Of a stretch of DNA of 39,013 bases, positions 21,642-30,479 are shown in pieces (positions within the stretch are counted from its first letter, which is position 1; each line of letters begins with the position of its first letter). The position numbers and the translations under genes were made by a program. Under the pieces are notes generated by a model. The model did not search any database and was not told where the DNA came from. It saw only the letters and a list, made by a program, of their open reading frames with translations. Source of the stretch: Planococcus glaciei (GTDB lineage: Bacteria; Bacillota; Bacilli; Bacillales_A; Planococcaceae); the NCBI RefSeq assembly GCF_900099655.1, contig NZ_FNDC01000023.1, forward strand, positions 1 through 39,013, in the 5' to 3' direction.

Positions 21642-23294
21642 ATGGGGAGAAAGATTAGAATTCAAGCTTTAATGATTCTTATGGCATTCGTTTTAATATT
21701 ATCCGGATGTAACTTTAATTCTTCTGAAAGTTCCAGCGAAGGAAGCGGAGACAAAGAAGGGGATACTAAATCAGCAGGCCAGGTATTGAATATTTCGGCA
21801 ACAGCGGACATTCCTACTTTGGACTCTACAAAAGCCCATGACGGCGTAGCGTTTACTGTGTTGAACAACGTAAACGAAGGGCTTTACCGCCAGGATGAGA
21901 ACCATCAGCCAATCGAAGCTTTGGTAACAGAACATACAGAGAACGAAGACCAGACCGTGCACACATTCAAATTGCGCGAATCAAAATGGAGCAATGGCGA
22001 TCCGGTCACTGCACAGGATTTCGAATATGCATGGAAACGCGTGATGAAAGATGCCAGCCCGTATAACTTCATGTTTGTTACAGCAAGCATCAAAAATGCG
22101 GAAGCAATTATGAACGGCGAAAAAGATGCAGCTGAGCTAGGGGTAAAAGCTGTAGATGAGCAAACTTTGGAAGTGACACTGGAAAGTGCCAACCCATTAT
22201 TGCAATCTCTTTTGACTTTCCCGACATTCTTGCCGCAAAACCAGAAATTTGTTGAAGAGCAAGGCGACCAATATGCACTCGAAGCAGAAAACATTCTTTT
22301 CAACGGACCATTCAAGTTGGTTGAATGGACACATGACCAAGGCTGGAAATACGAAAAGAACGCAGACTACTGGGATGCAGAAGCAGTTAAGCTGGATACG
22401 ATCAATGCGTATGTCGTAAAAGATCCAGCAACTGGCGTTAACTTGTATGAAACAAATAAAGTGGACCGCATCGATTTGAGTTCAGAATCAGTTGATCAAT
22501 TCAAGAACGATCCAAACTTTGACACGATTTTGGAGCCAAGCATGATTTTCTTGCGTTTCAACCATACGCATCCGGTACTTGGAAACAAAAATATCCGCCA
22601 GGCGATCAATATGGCAATCGATAAAGAAAGTTTGACGGATGTTATCTTGAAAGACGGTTCTACGGCATTGAACGGCGTAGTGCCAAAAGGGTTCTTCCAA
22701 TCACCTGAAGGAAAAGACTACCGTGAGTTGAACGGCGACTTCAATACAGGAACAGTGGAAGAAGCACAAAAACTTTGGGAAGCCGGCTTGAAGGAAACGG
22801 GCGCATCTGATGTTGCCGTTTCCATCAATATCTCCGACTCGGAAGACCATAAAAAAGTGGCGGAATACCTTCAAGCTCAATTAGAAGACAACCTGCCAGG
22901 CTTTAAATTGGAAATCAAAGCGGTTCCGTTCGCTCAGCGTTTGGAAATTGAAAAAGCCATTGACTACGATTTGTCCTTGTCTTCATGGGGCCCTGACTAT
23001 AGCGACCCAATGACGTACTTGGATATGTGGGTAAAAGGCGGATCTGCTAACCGTATGGATTACCACAATCCGAAATTGGATGAATTGGTAACACAGGCAC
23101 GTACAGAAACGGATCTTTCAAAACGCTATGAAATGCTATTGAATATCGAGAAAATCCTTTTGGAAGAAGACGCAGCCATCGTGCCTCTTTACCAGGACGG
23201 AACTTCTATCTTGATGAGAGAGAAAATTAAAGATTTAATCGTACACCCGACTGGTGCATCCCATTCCTACAAATGGGCATCGATCGAGGAGTAA
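21642..23294 (+). CDS. oppA: Oligopeptide ABC transporter substrate-binding lipoprotein
   Basis: 550 aa. A lipoprotein signal with lipobox LSGC (Cys23) is followed by an acidic/serine linker and a full SBP_bac_5 domain. Typical patterns are WSNGDPVTAQDFEYAWKRVM, FNGPFKLVEW and RQAINMAIDKESL. It captures extracellular peptides for the OppBC pore. The signature fits OppA/DppE-like peptide binders; exact peptide specificity cannot be read from sequence. The first gene of the opp operon, it is separated from oppB by a terminator-like hairpin that would allow more OppA than pore protein to be made. Confidence 0.92.
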   Translation: MGRKIRIQALMILMAFVLILSGCNFNSSESSSEGSGDKEGDTKSAGQVLNISATADIPTLDSTKAHDGVAFTVLNNVNEGLYRQDENHQPIEALVTEHTENEDQTVHTFKLRESKWSNGDPVTAQDFEYAWKRVMKDASPYNFMFVTASIKNAEAIMNGEKDAAELGVKAVDEQTLEVTLESANPLLQSLLTFPTFLPQNQKFVEEQGDQYALEAENILFNGPFKLVEWTHDQGWKYEKNADYWDAEAVKLDTINAYVVKDPATGVNLYETNKVDRIDLSSESVDQFKNDPNFDTILEPSMIFLRFNHTHPVLGNKNIRQAINMAIDKESLTDVILKDGSTALNGVVPKGFFQSPEGKDYRELNGDFNTGTVEEAQKLWEAGLKETGASDVAVSINISDSEDHKKVAEYLQAQLEDNLPGFKLEIKAVPFAQRLEIEKAIDYDLSLSSWGPDYSDPMTYLDMWVKGGSANRMDYHNPKLDELVTQARTETDLSKRYEMLLNIEKILLEEDAAIVPLYQDGTSILMREKIKDLIVHPTGASHSYKWASIEE

Positions 23295-23316
23295 TTTGCA
23301 GCTGATACAGCTATAG

Positions 23317-23357
23317 ATACGAGGGTGTAGCCGGGAAACCGGCGCCCTCGTATTTTT
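23317..23357 (+). terminator. Partial terminator between oppA and oppB
   Basis: Nine-pair stem ATACGAGGG / CCCTCGTAT with inner GCCGG-GAAA-CCGGC, then TTTTT. In ABC operons such hairpins reduce expression of genes after the binding protein. Confidence 0.8.
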
Positions 23358-23398
23358 CATCCAGAAGGCTTCTCAACTTACAGAATTGAGGTGTTACC

Positions 23399-24328
23399 AT
23401 GAAGCGTTATTTCGTGCAGCGAATAGGATATATGTTGATTACACTTTTTATCATTGTTACCGCCACATTCTTCTTAATGCAGCTGTTGCCCGGAACGCCG
23501 TTTACCAATCCGGAAAAACTGACGGCCCAGCAATTGACGGTCTTAAATGCAAAGTATGGATTGGATCAGCCGGTGGCTATTCAATACATCCGTTATTTAG
23601 GAAACTTGGTGCAAGGGGATTTGGGCTATTCTTTCCAGCATGAAGGACGGACGGTTTCCAGCATGATCAGCACCCGCATCGGGCCATCCGCTTTTATCGG
23701 CTTGCAGGCGTTAGTGATTGGTGCCATTCTTGGCCTTGTGCTTGGCATCATTTCAGCTTTGAAGCATAATTCGATTTTTGATTACGGGTCGGTGGCACTA
23801 GCAGTTATTGGCATGTCGATTCCGTCTTTCGTTTTTGCTGCCTTGCTGCAATACTACGTGGGCGTTAAATTGGAATGGCTTCCGGTCGCGCTTTGGGAAG
23901 GCTACTCGAGCACCTTGCTTCCTTCCATTGCTTTGTCGGTGACCGTTACTGCGACGGTGGCCCGGTTTATCCGAAGCGAAATGCTTGAAGTGCTGGGACA
24001 AGACTACGTCATAACGGCTCGGGCAAAAGGCATGAAAGAAAATCAGGTCATTGTCAAACACGTGGTCCGGAACGCACTTATTCCAGTAGTGACGATGCTT
24101 GGACCGCTTGCGGTCTCAATTATGACCGGAACACTGGTTATTGAAAAAATCTTCTCAGTTCCAGGTCTTGGCGAACAATTTACTTTGTCTATTCTTGTGC
24201 TGGATTACAGCGTTATCATGGGGATTACCATTTTCTACAGTGCATTGTTCATTTTTGTGGTCTTTGTAGTCGATATCATCTACGGCTTCCTGGATCCCCG
24301 CATTAACTATAAGGGGGAATCCGCATGA
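23399..24328 (+). CDS. oppB: Oligopeptide ABC transporter permease OppB
   Basis: 309 aa, six membrane helices. The start MKRYFVQRIGYMLITLFIIVTATFF is typical of OppB/DppB. The EAA loop ARAKGMKENQVIVKHVVRNALIP (about residues 203-225) contacts the ATPase. The last codons overlap oppC by 4 nt (ATGA). Confidence 0.93.
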   Translation: MKRYFVQRIGYMLITLFIIVTATFFLMQLLPGTPFTNPEKLTAQQLTVLNAKYGLDQPVAIQYIRYLGNLVQGDLGYSFQHEGRTVSSMISTRIGPSAFIGLQALVIGAILGLVLGIISALKHNSIFDYGSVALAVIGMSIPSFVFAALLQYYVGVKLEWLPVALWEGYSSTLLPSIALSVTVTATVARFIRSEMLEVLGQDYVITARAKGMKENQVIVKHVVRNALIPVVTMLGPLAVSIMTGTLVIEKIFSVPGLGEQFTLSILVLDYSVIMGITIFYSALFIFVVFVVDIIYGFLDPRINYKGESA

Positions 24329-25383
24329 AGGAATTTGATGCAAAACTTCCAGTGCACCGGGATATTCAAACCCAGAACGATTACATCCCGGATGACATTC
24401 CATCCGACTTGTTTGTAAAAGCGCCGCTTGACCAAAAGAAAAGCGAAGAAATTTCGACGCCTTCTATGTCCTTCTGGCAAGAGGCTTTCCAGCGTTTAAC
24501 GAAAAACAAAGGGGCCATGATTTCCTTAGTGCTGTTGCTGCTCCTGATTGTCATGGCATTGATCGGGCCAAGCATGAACGAATTTACGTACCGCGAACAG
24601 AATTTGGCTCATTCCAATATGCCGCCGAAAGTGGCCGGCCTGGAGTGGATGGGCTTTGACGGCATAGATGCGAATGGTGTGAACCAATATGCCGAGCGCG
24701 ACGTGGCGACGAATTATTGGTTCGGCACCGATGAATTTGGCCGTGATCTTTGGACACGGGTTTGGAAAGGGACACAAATTTCCTTATTCATTGCACTAGT
24801 GGCAGCTGCGCTCGATTTGGTGATCGGGGTGATCTACGGCGGCATTTCTTCGTTTTACGGAGGGCGGGTGGATAACGTCATGCAGCGGATCATTGAAGTG
24901 CTGATGGGGATTCCGAACTTGATTGTCATCATCCTCTTTATCCTGGTGCTCGAACCGGGCATCCGATCCATCATCCTGGCGATGATCATTACCGGCTGGG
25001 TCGGGATGGCCCGGGTCGTGCGCGGGCAAGTCCTGCAGCTCAAAGGACAGGAATTCGTCCTTGCTTCCCGGACGCTCGGCGCTTCAAACGGCCGTTTGAT
25101 CTGGAAGCATTTGATGCCAAACGTCATGGGTCCGGTCATCGTCACCGTCATGTTCACTATTCCAACGGCGATTTTCTTTGAAGCGTTTTTAAGCTTTATC
25201 GGACTCGGGCTGCAGGCGCCGCTTGCGTCTCTCGGAGTGCTGATCGAAGATGGCTACAAATCGATGCGGTATTTCCCGTACAAACTGATTTATCCGGCGC
25301 TGGTCATCAGCATCATTATGATTTGCTTTAACTTGCTCGCTGACGGTTTGCGCGATGCACTAGATCCGAAGATGAAAAAATAG
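24325..25383 (+). CDS. oppC: Oligopeptide ABC transporter permease OppC
   Basis: 352 aa. A ~65-residue cytoplasmic N-terminus precedes the first helix. After that come a periplasm-side loop with FGTDEFGRDLWTRVWKGTQISL, the characteristic OppC/DppC motif, and five more helices. The EAA loop includes ASRTLGASNGRLIWKHLMPN. It pairs with OppB to form the peptide channel. The long N-terminal tail is at the upper end for the family, as in Bacillus OppC. Confidence 0.93.
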   Translation: MKEFDAKLPVHRDIQTQNDYIPDDIPSDLFVKAPLDQKKSEEISTPSMSFWQEAFQRLTKNKGAMISLVLLLLLIVMALIGPSMNEFTYREQNLAHSNMPPKVAGLEWMGFDGIDANGVNQYAERDVATNYWFGTDEFGRDLWTRVWKGTQISLFIALVAAALDLVIGVIYGGISSFYGGRVDNVMQRIIEVLMGIPNLIVIILFILVLEPGIRSIILAMIITGWVGMARVVRGQVLQLKGQEFVLASRTLGASNGRLIWKHLMPNVMGPVIVTVMFTIPTAIFFEAFLSFIGLGLQAPLASLGVLIEDGYKSMRYFPYKLIYPALVISIIMICFNLLADGLRDALDPKMKK

Positions 25384-25396
25384 GGGAGGGTCCACC

Positions 25397-26416
25397 ATGA
25401 AAAACACCGTTTTAAAAGTTGAAGACTTGCATGTTTCATTTAAGACCCAAACCGGCAAAATCACTGCGGTGCGGGGCGTGAATTTTGAGTTGAAGAAAGG
25501 CGAGACGTTGGCGATTGTCGGGGAATCCGGTTCCGGAAAGTCCGTGACGGCAAAGTCGATTATGCGCCTTTTGCCAAAAAGCACGACGGAAATCACAAAA
25601 GGCGATATTCTTTACGACGATAAAAGTCTGTTGAAACTATCGAATAAACAAATAACGGATATCCGGGGTTCGGAGATTTCAATGGTGTTCCAGGATCCGA
25701 TGACTTCACTGAATCCGACGATGAAAGTCGGCAAACAGATCATGGAAGGCTTGCAGCGCCATCAAAGCATGTCGAAAGCGCAGGCGCGGGAACGGGCGCT
25801 TGAAATGTTGAAACTTGTCGGCATTCCAAAGGCAGAAATGCGGCTCGATAACTACCCGCATCAGTTTTCAGGCGGAATGCGCCAGCGTGTCGTCATCGCA
25901 TTGGCACTTGCCTGCAATCCGAAAGTGTTGATAGCAGATGAGCCGACAACGGCGCTGGATGTGACCATCCAAGCGCAAATTCTCGACTTGATGAAAGACT
26001 TGCAGAAAAAGACCGATACTGCGATTATCCTCATTACCCATGATCTTGGAGTCGTTGCCAATATGGCGGACCGGGTCGCTGTCATGTACGGCGGGAAAAT
26101 CGTGGAACAAGGCACTTTGGATGAAATTTTCTACAATCCGCAGCATCCGTATACTTTAGGCTTGCTGCAATCAATGCCGAAGATGAACGAAGACCGTTCC
26201 CAGCCGCTGCTGCCGATTGCCGGCTCGCCGCCGAACCTCGCGACGCTTGGGGAAGGCTGTGCATTTGCCGCCCGCTGTCCGCATGCGATGAAAGTGTGCC
26301 ATACCTATACGCCGCGCGACACGGTTGTAGGAAACGACCACCATACAGCTGCATGCTGGCTGCAGGATCCGCGGGCGTCGAAAACAGAAACCGAAGAAGT
26401 GCTAGTTGTTAATTGA
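25397..26416 (+). CDS. oppD: Oligopeptide ABC transporter ATPase OppD
   Basis: 339 aa. Walker A GESGSGKS, signature FSGGMRQR, Walker B VLIADEPTTALD and the switch His (ITHDLG) are complete. The C-terminal oligopeptide-transporter extension has the four-Cys pattern CAFAARCPHAMKVC plus a later Cys, a likely Fe-S site. OppD normally forms a heterodimer with OppF; no oppF follows and a strong terminator ends the operon. Either OppD acts as a homodimer or a partner is encoded elsewhere. Confidence 0.93.
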   Translation: MKNTVLKVEDLHVSFKTQTGKITAVRGVNFELKKGETLAIVGESGSGKSVTAKSIMRLLPKSTTEITKGDILYDDKSLLKLSNKQITDIRGSEISMVFQDPMTSLNPTMKVGKQIMEGLQRHQSMSKAQARERALEMLKLVGIPKAEMRLDNYPHQFSGGMRQRVVIALALACNPKVLIADEPTTALDVTIQAQILDLMKDLQKKTDTAIILITHDLGVVANMADRVAVMYGGKIVEQGTLDEIFYNPQHPYTLGLLQSMPKMNEDRSQPLLPIAGSPPNLATLGEGCAFAARCPHAMKVCHTYTPRDTVVGNDHHTAACWLQDPRASKTETEEVLVVN

Positions 26417-26433
26417 CGGATTAATCAATGAAT

Positions 26434-26481
26434 AAAAACGGCAGCCAAACTCGACAAGCCGAGTTTGGCTGCCGTTTTTTT
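26434..26481 (+). terminator. opp operon terminator
   Basis: Twenty-pair stem beginning AAAAACGGCAGCCAAACTCG with a 6-nt loop and T7; one of the strongest hairpins in the window. Confidence 0.93.
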
Positions 26482-26589
26482 ATGGCTATAAATTCTATGG
26501 CAGAAGAAAAGTTTCAAAAGTTGAAAAGCAGCCAAACAGTCGGTAGAGAAAATTATTTTCCATCAAATTATTCGAGTATGATTCACTAA

Positions 26590-26613
26590 AAATTTCTAAA
26601 AATTCTGAAATTA
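26590..26613 (+). promoter_or_regulatory. Two overlapping CodY-like motifs
   Basis: AAATTTCTAAAAATT (26590-26604) has two mismatches to AATTTTCWGAAAATT. AAAATTCTGAAATTA (26599-26613) has four. They overlap by 6 nt, the arrangement reported for natural CodY operators in B. subtilis, and lie directly before the -35 at 26616. Confidence 0.55.
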
Positions 26614-26615
26614 AA

Positions 26616-26644
26616 TTGACTTTGTCTCACCATTAATGAATAAT
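26616..26644 (+). promoter_or_regulatory. Predicted promoter of the amino-acid ABC operon
   Basis: TTGACT (26616-26621), 17-nt spacer, AATAAT (26639-26644). The start codon is 200 nt further down. A TTGACA at 26754-26759 lacks a -10 at the right distance. Confidence 0.5.
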
Positions 26645-26843
26645 GAAGGGAATACCTGCTAGAAAAAGGAAATTGAAAACTTCATCTACAGTAACTTACT
26701 CGCTCCTATCCCCGTACAAAGAAATCCATTTACCCATGTTCTCCGATAAATCGTTGACAGATTTGTTTTGCATGCAAATCGGCTGAACGTTATTTTTCCA
26801 CGTCAAAAGAAAAGCAGTTCTACAAAAGAAGGGGGAAAATAGA
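26645..26843 (+). other. Long untranslated leader of the amino-acid ABC operon
   Basis: About 195 nt. It contains a 12-bp palindrome TTTGCATGCAAA (26767-26778) and a GATTTG/CAAATC hairpin around it. I recognise no T-box, lysine riboswitch or other known element and no small ORF with a ribosome site. Confidence 0.4.
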
Positions 26844-27665
26844 ATGAAGAGAAATGCAGTGTGGGCAATCATCCTTTTACTACTCATCGGTATGTTGGCA
26901 GCTTGTGGTTCAGGGGATGCCAAGGAAACGGTGCAGGGGGAAAAAGAAAGCAATAAAGACGGTGTCCTTAACCGGATTGAAGAATCGAAGGAATTGAATG
27001 TGGCTTTTGAAGGAACTTACCCGCCTTTTAATTTCATTGATGACAATGATGAATACCAGGGATTTGATGTTGATATTTCAAATGAAATTGCGAAGCGCCT
27101 TGGCGTTAAAGTGAATTTTATTGCTACTAAATGGGATGGGCTGATCGGCGGATTGAAGGCTGATAAATTTGATATCATCATCGGCCAGATGACAGTGACA
27201 GAAGAACGGAAGAAAAGTGTCGATTTCACGGATCCATACGTGATCACCGGTTCAGTGCTCGTGACCCGCGAAGATACAAACGATATTACAAAGCTTGAAG
27301 ATATCAAAGGCAAAAAAGTCGGCGTCGGCGGTGGAACAACGTTTGAGGAAGTTGCCAATAGCGTGGACGGGGCTGAAGTGAAGTTATACAAAGCGGTCGG
27401 CGATTACATCCAGGACCTGACAAACAAACGCTTGGACGTAATCATCAACGACCAATTGCTCATCAGCTATAACATCAAAGAACAAGGCCTTCCAATCAAA
27501 ATAGCGAGCGATATTTTGAACAAAGATGAAATCGGCATGGCGGTCAATAAAGGCAATGAAGATTTTATCGAAAAAGTGAACGTGGCCTTAGGCGAAATGA
27601 AAGAAGATGGAACTTACAATGAAATTTATAAAAAGTGGTTTGGAACAGAGCCATTAGCAAATTAA
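26844..27665 (+). CDS. Amino-acid ABC transporter substrate-binding lipoprotein
   Basis: 273 aa. Signal peptide with lipobox LAAC (Cys21), then an SBP_bac_3 domain: LNVAFEGTYPPFNFIDDNDEYQGFDVDI, WDGLIGGLKADKFDIIIGQM and ERKKSVDFTDPY are the polar amino-acid binding pattern. The ligand is an amino acid of unknown identity; TcyA- or ArtP-like proteins are closest in style. A GAAGGGGGAA site precedes the ATG. A terminator-like hairpin follows, so this gene is likely expressed more strongly than the rest of the operon. Confidence 0.9.
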   Translation: MKRNAVWAIILLLLIGMLAACGSGDAKETVQGEKESNKDGVLNRIEESKELNVAFEGTYPPFNFIDDNDEYQGFDVDISNEIAKRLGVKVNFIATKWDGLIGGLKADKFDIIIGQMTVTEERKKSVDFTDPYVITGSVLVTREDTNDITKLEDIKGKKVGVGGGTTFEEVANSVDGAEVKLYKAVGDYIQDLTNKRLDVIINDQLLISYNIKEQGLPIKIASDILNKDEIGMAVNKGNEDFIEKVNVALGEMKEDGTYNEIYKKWFGTEPLAN

Positions 27666-27674
27666 TGGCGGGAT

Positions 27675-27713
27675 AAAGTGGTCAAAGGAACGTCTTTGAT
27701 CACTTTGTTTTTC
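27675..27713 (+). terminator. Partial terminator after the binding-protein gene
   Basis: Thirteen-position stem AAAGTGGTCAAAG / CTTTGATCACTTT with one G-T pair, a 6-nt loop and a T-rich tail. Confidence 0.75.
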
Positions 27714-27753
27714 ATTTTTTTTGAAAGGCTCATGTAGAAGGAGGAGGAGAACC

Positions 27754-28908
27754 TTGCATATCTTCGTTTTAGGTACAGGAATGATTGGAACAACGGTTGT
27801 GACAGAGATGGTGAAATTTCCGGAAATCGACCGGATTACTGCGGTGGATGTGAACCAAGCGAGCATTGATAAATGCCTGGCCATTGCCAATAATCCAAAA
27901 GTGATCGGCAAAGTAGCTGCTCTCCAAACGGAAGAAGACATCGCGCGCGTATTAACTGGCGCTGACGTTGCTGTCGCGTGTCTTCCTCATTCTCTTAGCC
28001 TGTCTGCCGTTAAAGCGGCTATCTCTTCTCACTGCCATTTGGTGGATTTAGTCGGTTCGCAATTCAGGGAAAAAATGGAGTTAGATGAGCAGGCAAAGAA
28101 GGCAGGAGTTATCATTGTGCCGGGGTGCGGGGTGGCTCCGGGAATAACTAATTTTTTAGCGGCGCAAGGCATTGATCTTCTCGATGAAGCGGATGAAGCA
28201 ATTATGACATGCGGCGGAATCCCGAGGCATCCGATTCCGCCTCTTTGGTATCAAGTGGTGTACCGCCTTGAAAGTTTATTGCGGCTGTATACAAAGCCGG
28301 CTATTGCTATTCAAGACGGAGAAATTGTCGAATTGGCGCCTCTGTCGAATTTGCAGGAAATCACTTTTCCTGAGCCGGTCGGGCTTTGCGAAACGGTTAT
28401 AACCGATGCTCATAGCACCGCTTTCATATTAAAAGGAAAAGTAAAGAATTTATATGAAAAAACAGTGCGCTATCCCGGGCATTGGGAAAAAATGAAAGTG
28501 ATCGGCGAACTTGGCTTTCTCGACGACATCCCGGTCGCAGTCCAAGGAATTTCCATTACTCCGCGCGCTTTTGCAGAAAAGGTGCTGGCAACAAAAATGA
28601 AAGGGGACTCGCATAAGGACATTACTGTTCTGAGGGTCGAAGTGTCGGGCACAAAAGATGGAGCCCGCACAAAGCATCGATGGGAAATGGTGGATTTGTA
28701 TGACGATGAACGGAATATTACCTCGATGGCTAAAACAACAGCTCTACCGGCACTGCTTATCGCGAAACTAATTGCTACAAAACAAATAACCGAGACAGGC
28801 GTTGTTCCAATCGAAAGTTTAATTATCCGGGATCGGTTCCAACCGTTTATGGCAGAGCTGAAACGTTTAGGCCTTGATCTTGAATACACGGAAGAAATTT
28901 TCGAATAA
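27754..28908 (+). CDS. Saccharopine dehydrogenase-family, lysine 6-dehydrogenase-like (TTG start)
   Basis: 384 aa from TTG 27754, set by GGAGGAGG 12 nt upstream; it places the Rossmann strand HIFVLGTGMIG at the N-terminus. The order of motifs (GTGMIG; IIVPGCGVAPG; CGGIPRHPIPPLWY; KTVRYPGHWEKMK; TAMA-like SMAKTTALPALL) matches, from memory, L-lysine 6-dehydrogenase of Geobacillus. That enzyme oxidises the epsilon-amino group of lysine with NAD. A different amino-acid substrate is possible. It sits between the binding protein and the permease of an amino-acid importer, suggesting the imported compound is the enzyme substrate. Confidence 0.75.
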   Translation: MHIFVLGTGMIGTTVVTEMVKFPEIDRITAVDVNQASIDKCLAIANNPKVIGKVAALQTEEDIARVLTGADVAVACLPHSLSLSAVKAAISSHCHLVDLVGSQFREKMELDEQAKKAGVIIVPGCGVAPGITNFLAAQGIDLLDEADEAIMTCGGIPRHPIPPLWYQVVYRLESLLRLYTKPAIAIQDGEIVELAPLSNLQEITFPEPVGLCETVITDAHSTAFILKGKVKNLYEKTVRYPGHWEKMKVIGELGFLDDIPVAVQGISITPRAFAEKVLATKMKGDSHKDITVLRVEVSGTKDGARTKHRWEMVDLYDDERNITSMAKTTALPALLIAKLIATKQITETGVVPIESLIIRDRFQPFMAELKRLGLDLEYTEEIFE

Positions 28909-28948
28909 ATGGAAGAACAAGCATAGCACTTGTCTGAAAGGAGAACAT

Positions 28949-29605
28949 ATGGACGTTACCATTATAATTGACTCATTGCCGTCCTTGCTGAAAGCAACAT
29001 TGATGACGATTTTCTTAGCAGCAATATCGATCCTGATTGCCTTGGTCATTGGATTTTTTACAGCTATCATCCGTATCCTGAAAGTAAAAGTGTTAAATGA
29101 AATTGCCAATACGTATGTTTCTCTCATGCGGGGAACGCCGCTTTTAGTTCAGATTTTCGTCATTTATTACGGCTTGCCGCAAATCGGTATTTCTTTGGAC
29201 CCCATTTCTTCAGGCGTGCTGGCCTTGAGCTTAAATGCGGGAGCCTATCTTTCAGAATCCTTCCGTGCTTCCATTCTGGCAGTCGATAACGGGCAAATGG
29301 AAGCGTCGATGTCGATGGGCATGACCTATCCCCAGGCGCTAAAGCGGATCATTTTGCCGCAAAGCTTACGGATCGCCATTCCGACTTTATCCAATTCTTT
29401 TATTGTGTTGATCAAAGACACTTCACTCGTTTCGGTCATCACCGTCACGGAATTGCTGCAAATGTCGAGTTTGATCATTGCGAAAACGTTTGAACCGCTG
29501 ACCATTTATTTGGTGGCCGCTGCGATTTATTGGATTTTGATATCATTCTTCACCAAGCTGCTGGATAAGCTGGAAGTGCAGAGTTCCAAATACTTAGTCC
29601 GCTGA
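28949..29605 (+). CDS. Amino-acid ABC transporter permease
   Basis: 218 aa from ATG 28949, preceded by GAAAGGAG; an in-frame upstream start would add 25 residues overlapping the dehydrogenase. About five membrane helices. The HisM/HisQ-type EAA region reads EASMSMGMTYPQALKRIILPQSLRIAIP, and YVSLMRGTPLLVQIFVIYYGLP is the standard N-terminal motif. A single permease gene implies a homodimeric pore, as in TcyABC. Confidence 0.92.
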   Translation: MDVTIIIDSLPSLLKATLMTIFLAAISILIALVIGFFTAIIRILKVKVLNEIANTYVSLMRGTPLLVQIFVIYYGLPQIGISLDPISSGVLALSLNAGAYLSESFRASILAVDNGQMEASMSMGMTYPQALKRIILPQSLRIAIPTLSNSFIVLIKDTSLVSVITVTELLQMSSLIIAKTFEPLTIYLVAAAIYWILISFFTKLLDKLEVQSSKYLVR

Positions 29606-29622
29606 AAAGTTAGGAGATGGCT

Positions 29623-30387
29623 ATGACAATGATTCAAATCGAACATCTAAAAAAAGCCTTTGGCGACAACGAAGTATTAAAAGGCATCGATTTGACAATC
29701 GATAAAAGCGAAGTTGTGGTCATCATGGGCCCCAGTGGTTCCGGAAAATCCACCTTGCTGCGCTGCTTGAATTTCTTGGAAGAGCCAACCGATGGCATCA
29801 TTCAAATTGGGGAATACCAAGTGCATGCAGGCGGTAAAATTGATCGCCATCGTAAAAAAGTGATACGGGAGTTAAGGAAAAAAACCGGCTTTGTTTTTCA
29901 GTCGTTCAATTTATTTCCCCATAAAACCGCTATTGAAAATGTCATGGAAGGCCCTATTGCCATTCACGGGACAAAAACGGAAGAAGCGAGAACGATCGCT
30001 GAAGCTTTGCTCGTCAAAGTAGGGCTAGGCGACCGCTGCGATCATTTTCCGGCCCAACTGTCAGGTGGGCAACAGCAGCGTGTCGCAATTGCCAGGTCGC
30101 TTGCCTTAAATCCGCTCGTCATGCTTTTTGATGAGCCGACTTCAGCACTCGATCCGGAACTTGTACGCGAAGTGCTGCTGGTCATCAAAAGCCTGGCAGA
30201 AGAAGGCATGACGATGGTTATTGTCACACACGAAATGAACTTTGCGAAAGAAGTGGCAGACCGTGTCGTTTTTATGGATGAAGGAATTATCGTGGAACAA
30301 GGGACGTCAAAAGACATTTTTCTTAATCCAAAAGAAGAAAGAACAAAACAATTTCTTTATAAAGTGGAGGCAGTTGTCACGGAGTAA
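29623..30387 (+). CDS. Amino-acid ABC transporter ATPase
   Basis: 254 aa from ATG 29623; ATG 29617 directly touches the TAGGAG site and is less likely. Walker [11 protein letters not shown]-loop [11 protein letters not shown], signature LSGGQQQR, Walker [13 protein letters not shown] and the His switch VTHEM are intact. It is the GlnQ/TcyC class that energises polar amino-acid uptake. The last gene of the operon, followed by a terminator. Confidence 0.94.
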   Translation: MTMIQIEHLKKAFGDNEVLKGIDLTIDKSEVVVIMGPSGSGKSTLLRCLNFLEEPTDGIIQIGEYQVHAGGKIDRHRKKVIRELRKKTGFVFQSFNLFPHKTAIENVMEGPIAIHGTKTEEARTIAEALLVKVGLGDRCDHFPAQLSGGQQQRVAIARSLALNPLVMLFDEPTSALDPELVREVLLVIKSLAEEGMTMVIVTHEMNFAKEVADRVVFMDEGIIVEQGTSKDIFLNPKEERTKQFLYKVEAVVTE

Positions 30388-30406
30388 AAGAAAAAACACA
30401 GTTTCT

Positions 30407-30442
30407 AGCAGCCGGCGAATCATCATTGGCCGGCTGCTTTTT
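30407..30442 (+). terminator. Terminator of the amino-acid ABC operon
   Basis: Nine-pair stem AGCAGCCGG / CCGGCTGCT with a 14-nt loop and T5. Confidence 0.85.
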
Positions 30443-30479
30443 GGGTACAATAAAAACAAGGATATAAAGGGGGGATTGA

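Noticed and set aside
26645..26843. T-box or lysine riboswitch in the amino-acid importer leader
   Set aside because: I looked for the T-box sequence and terminator and for lysine-riboswitch core motifs and saw neither; only a short palindrome is present.
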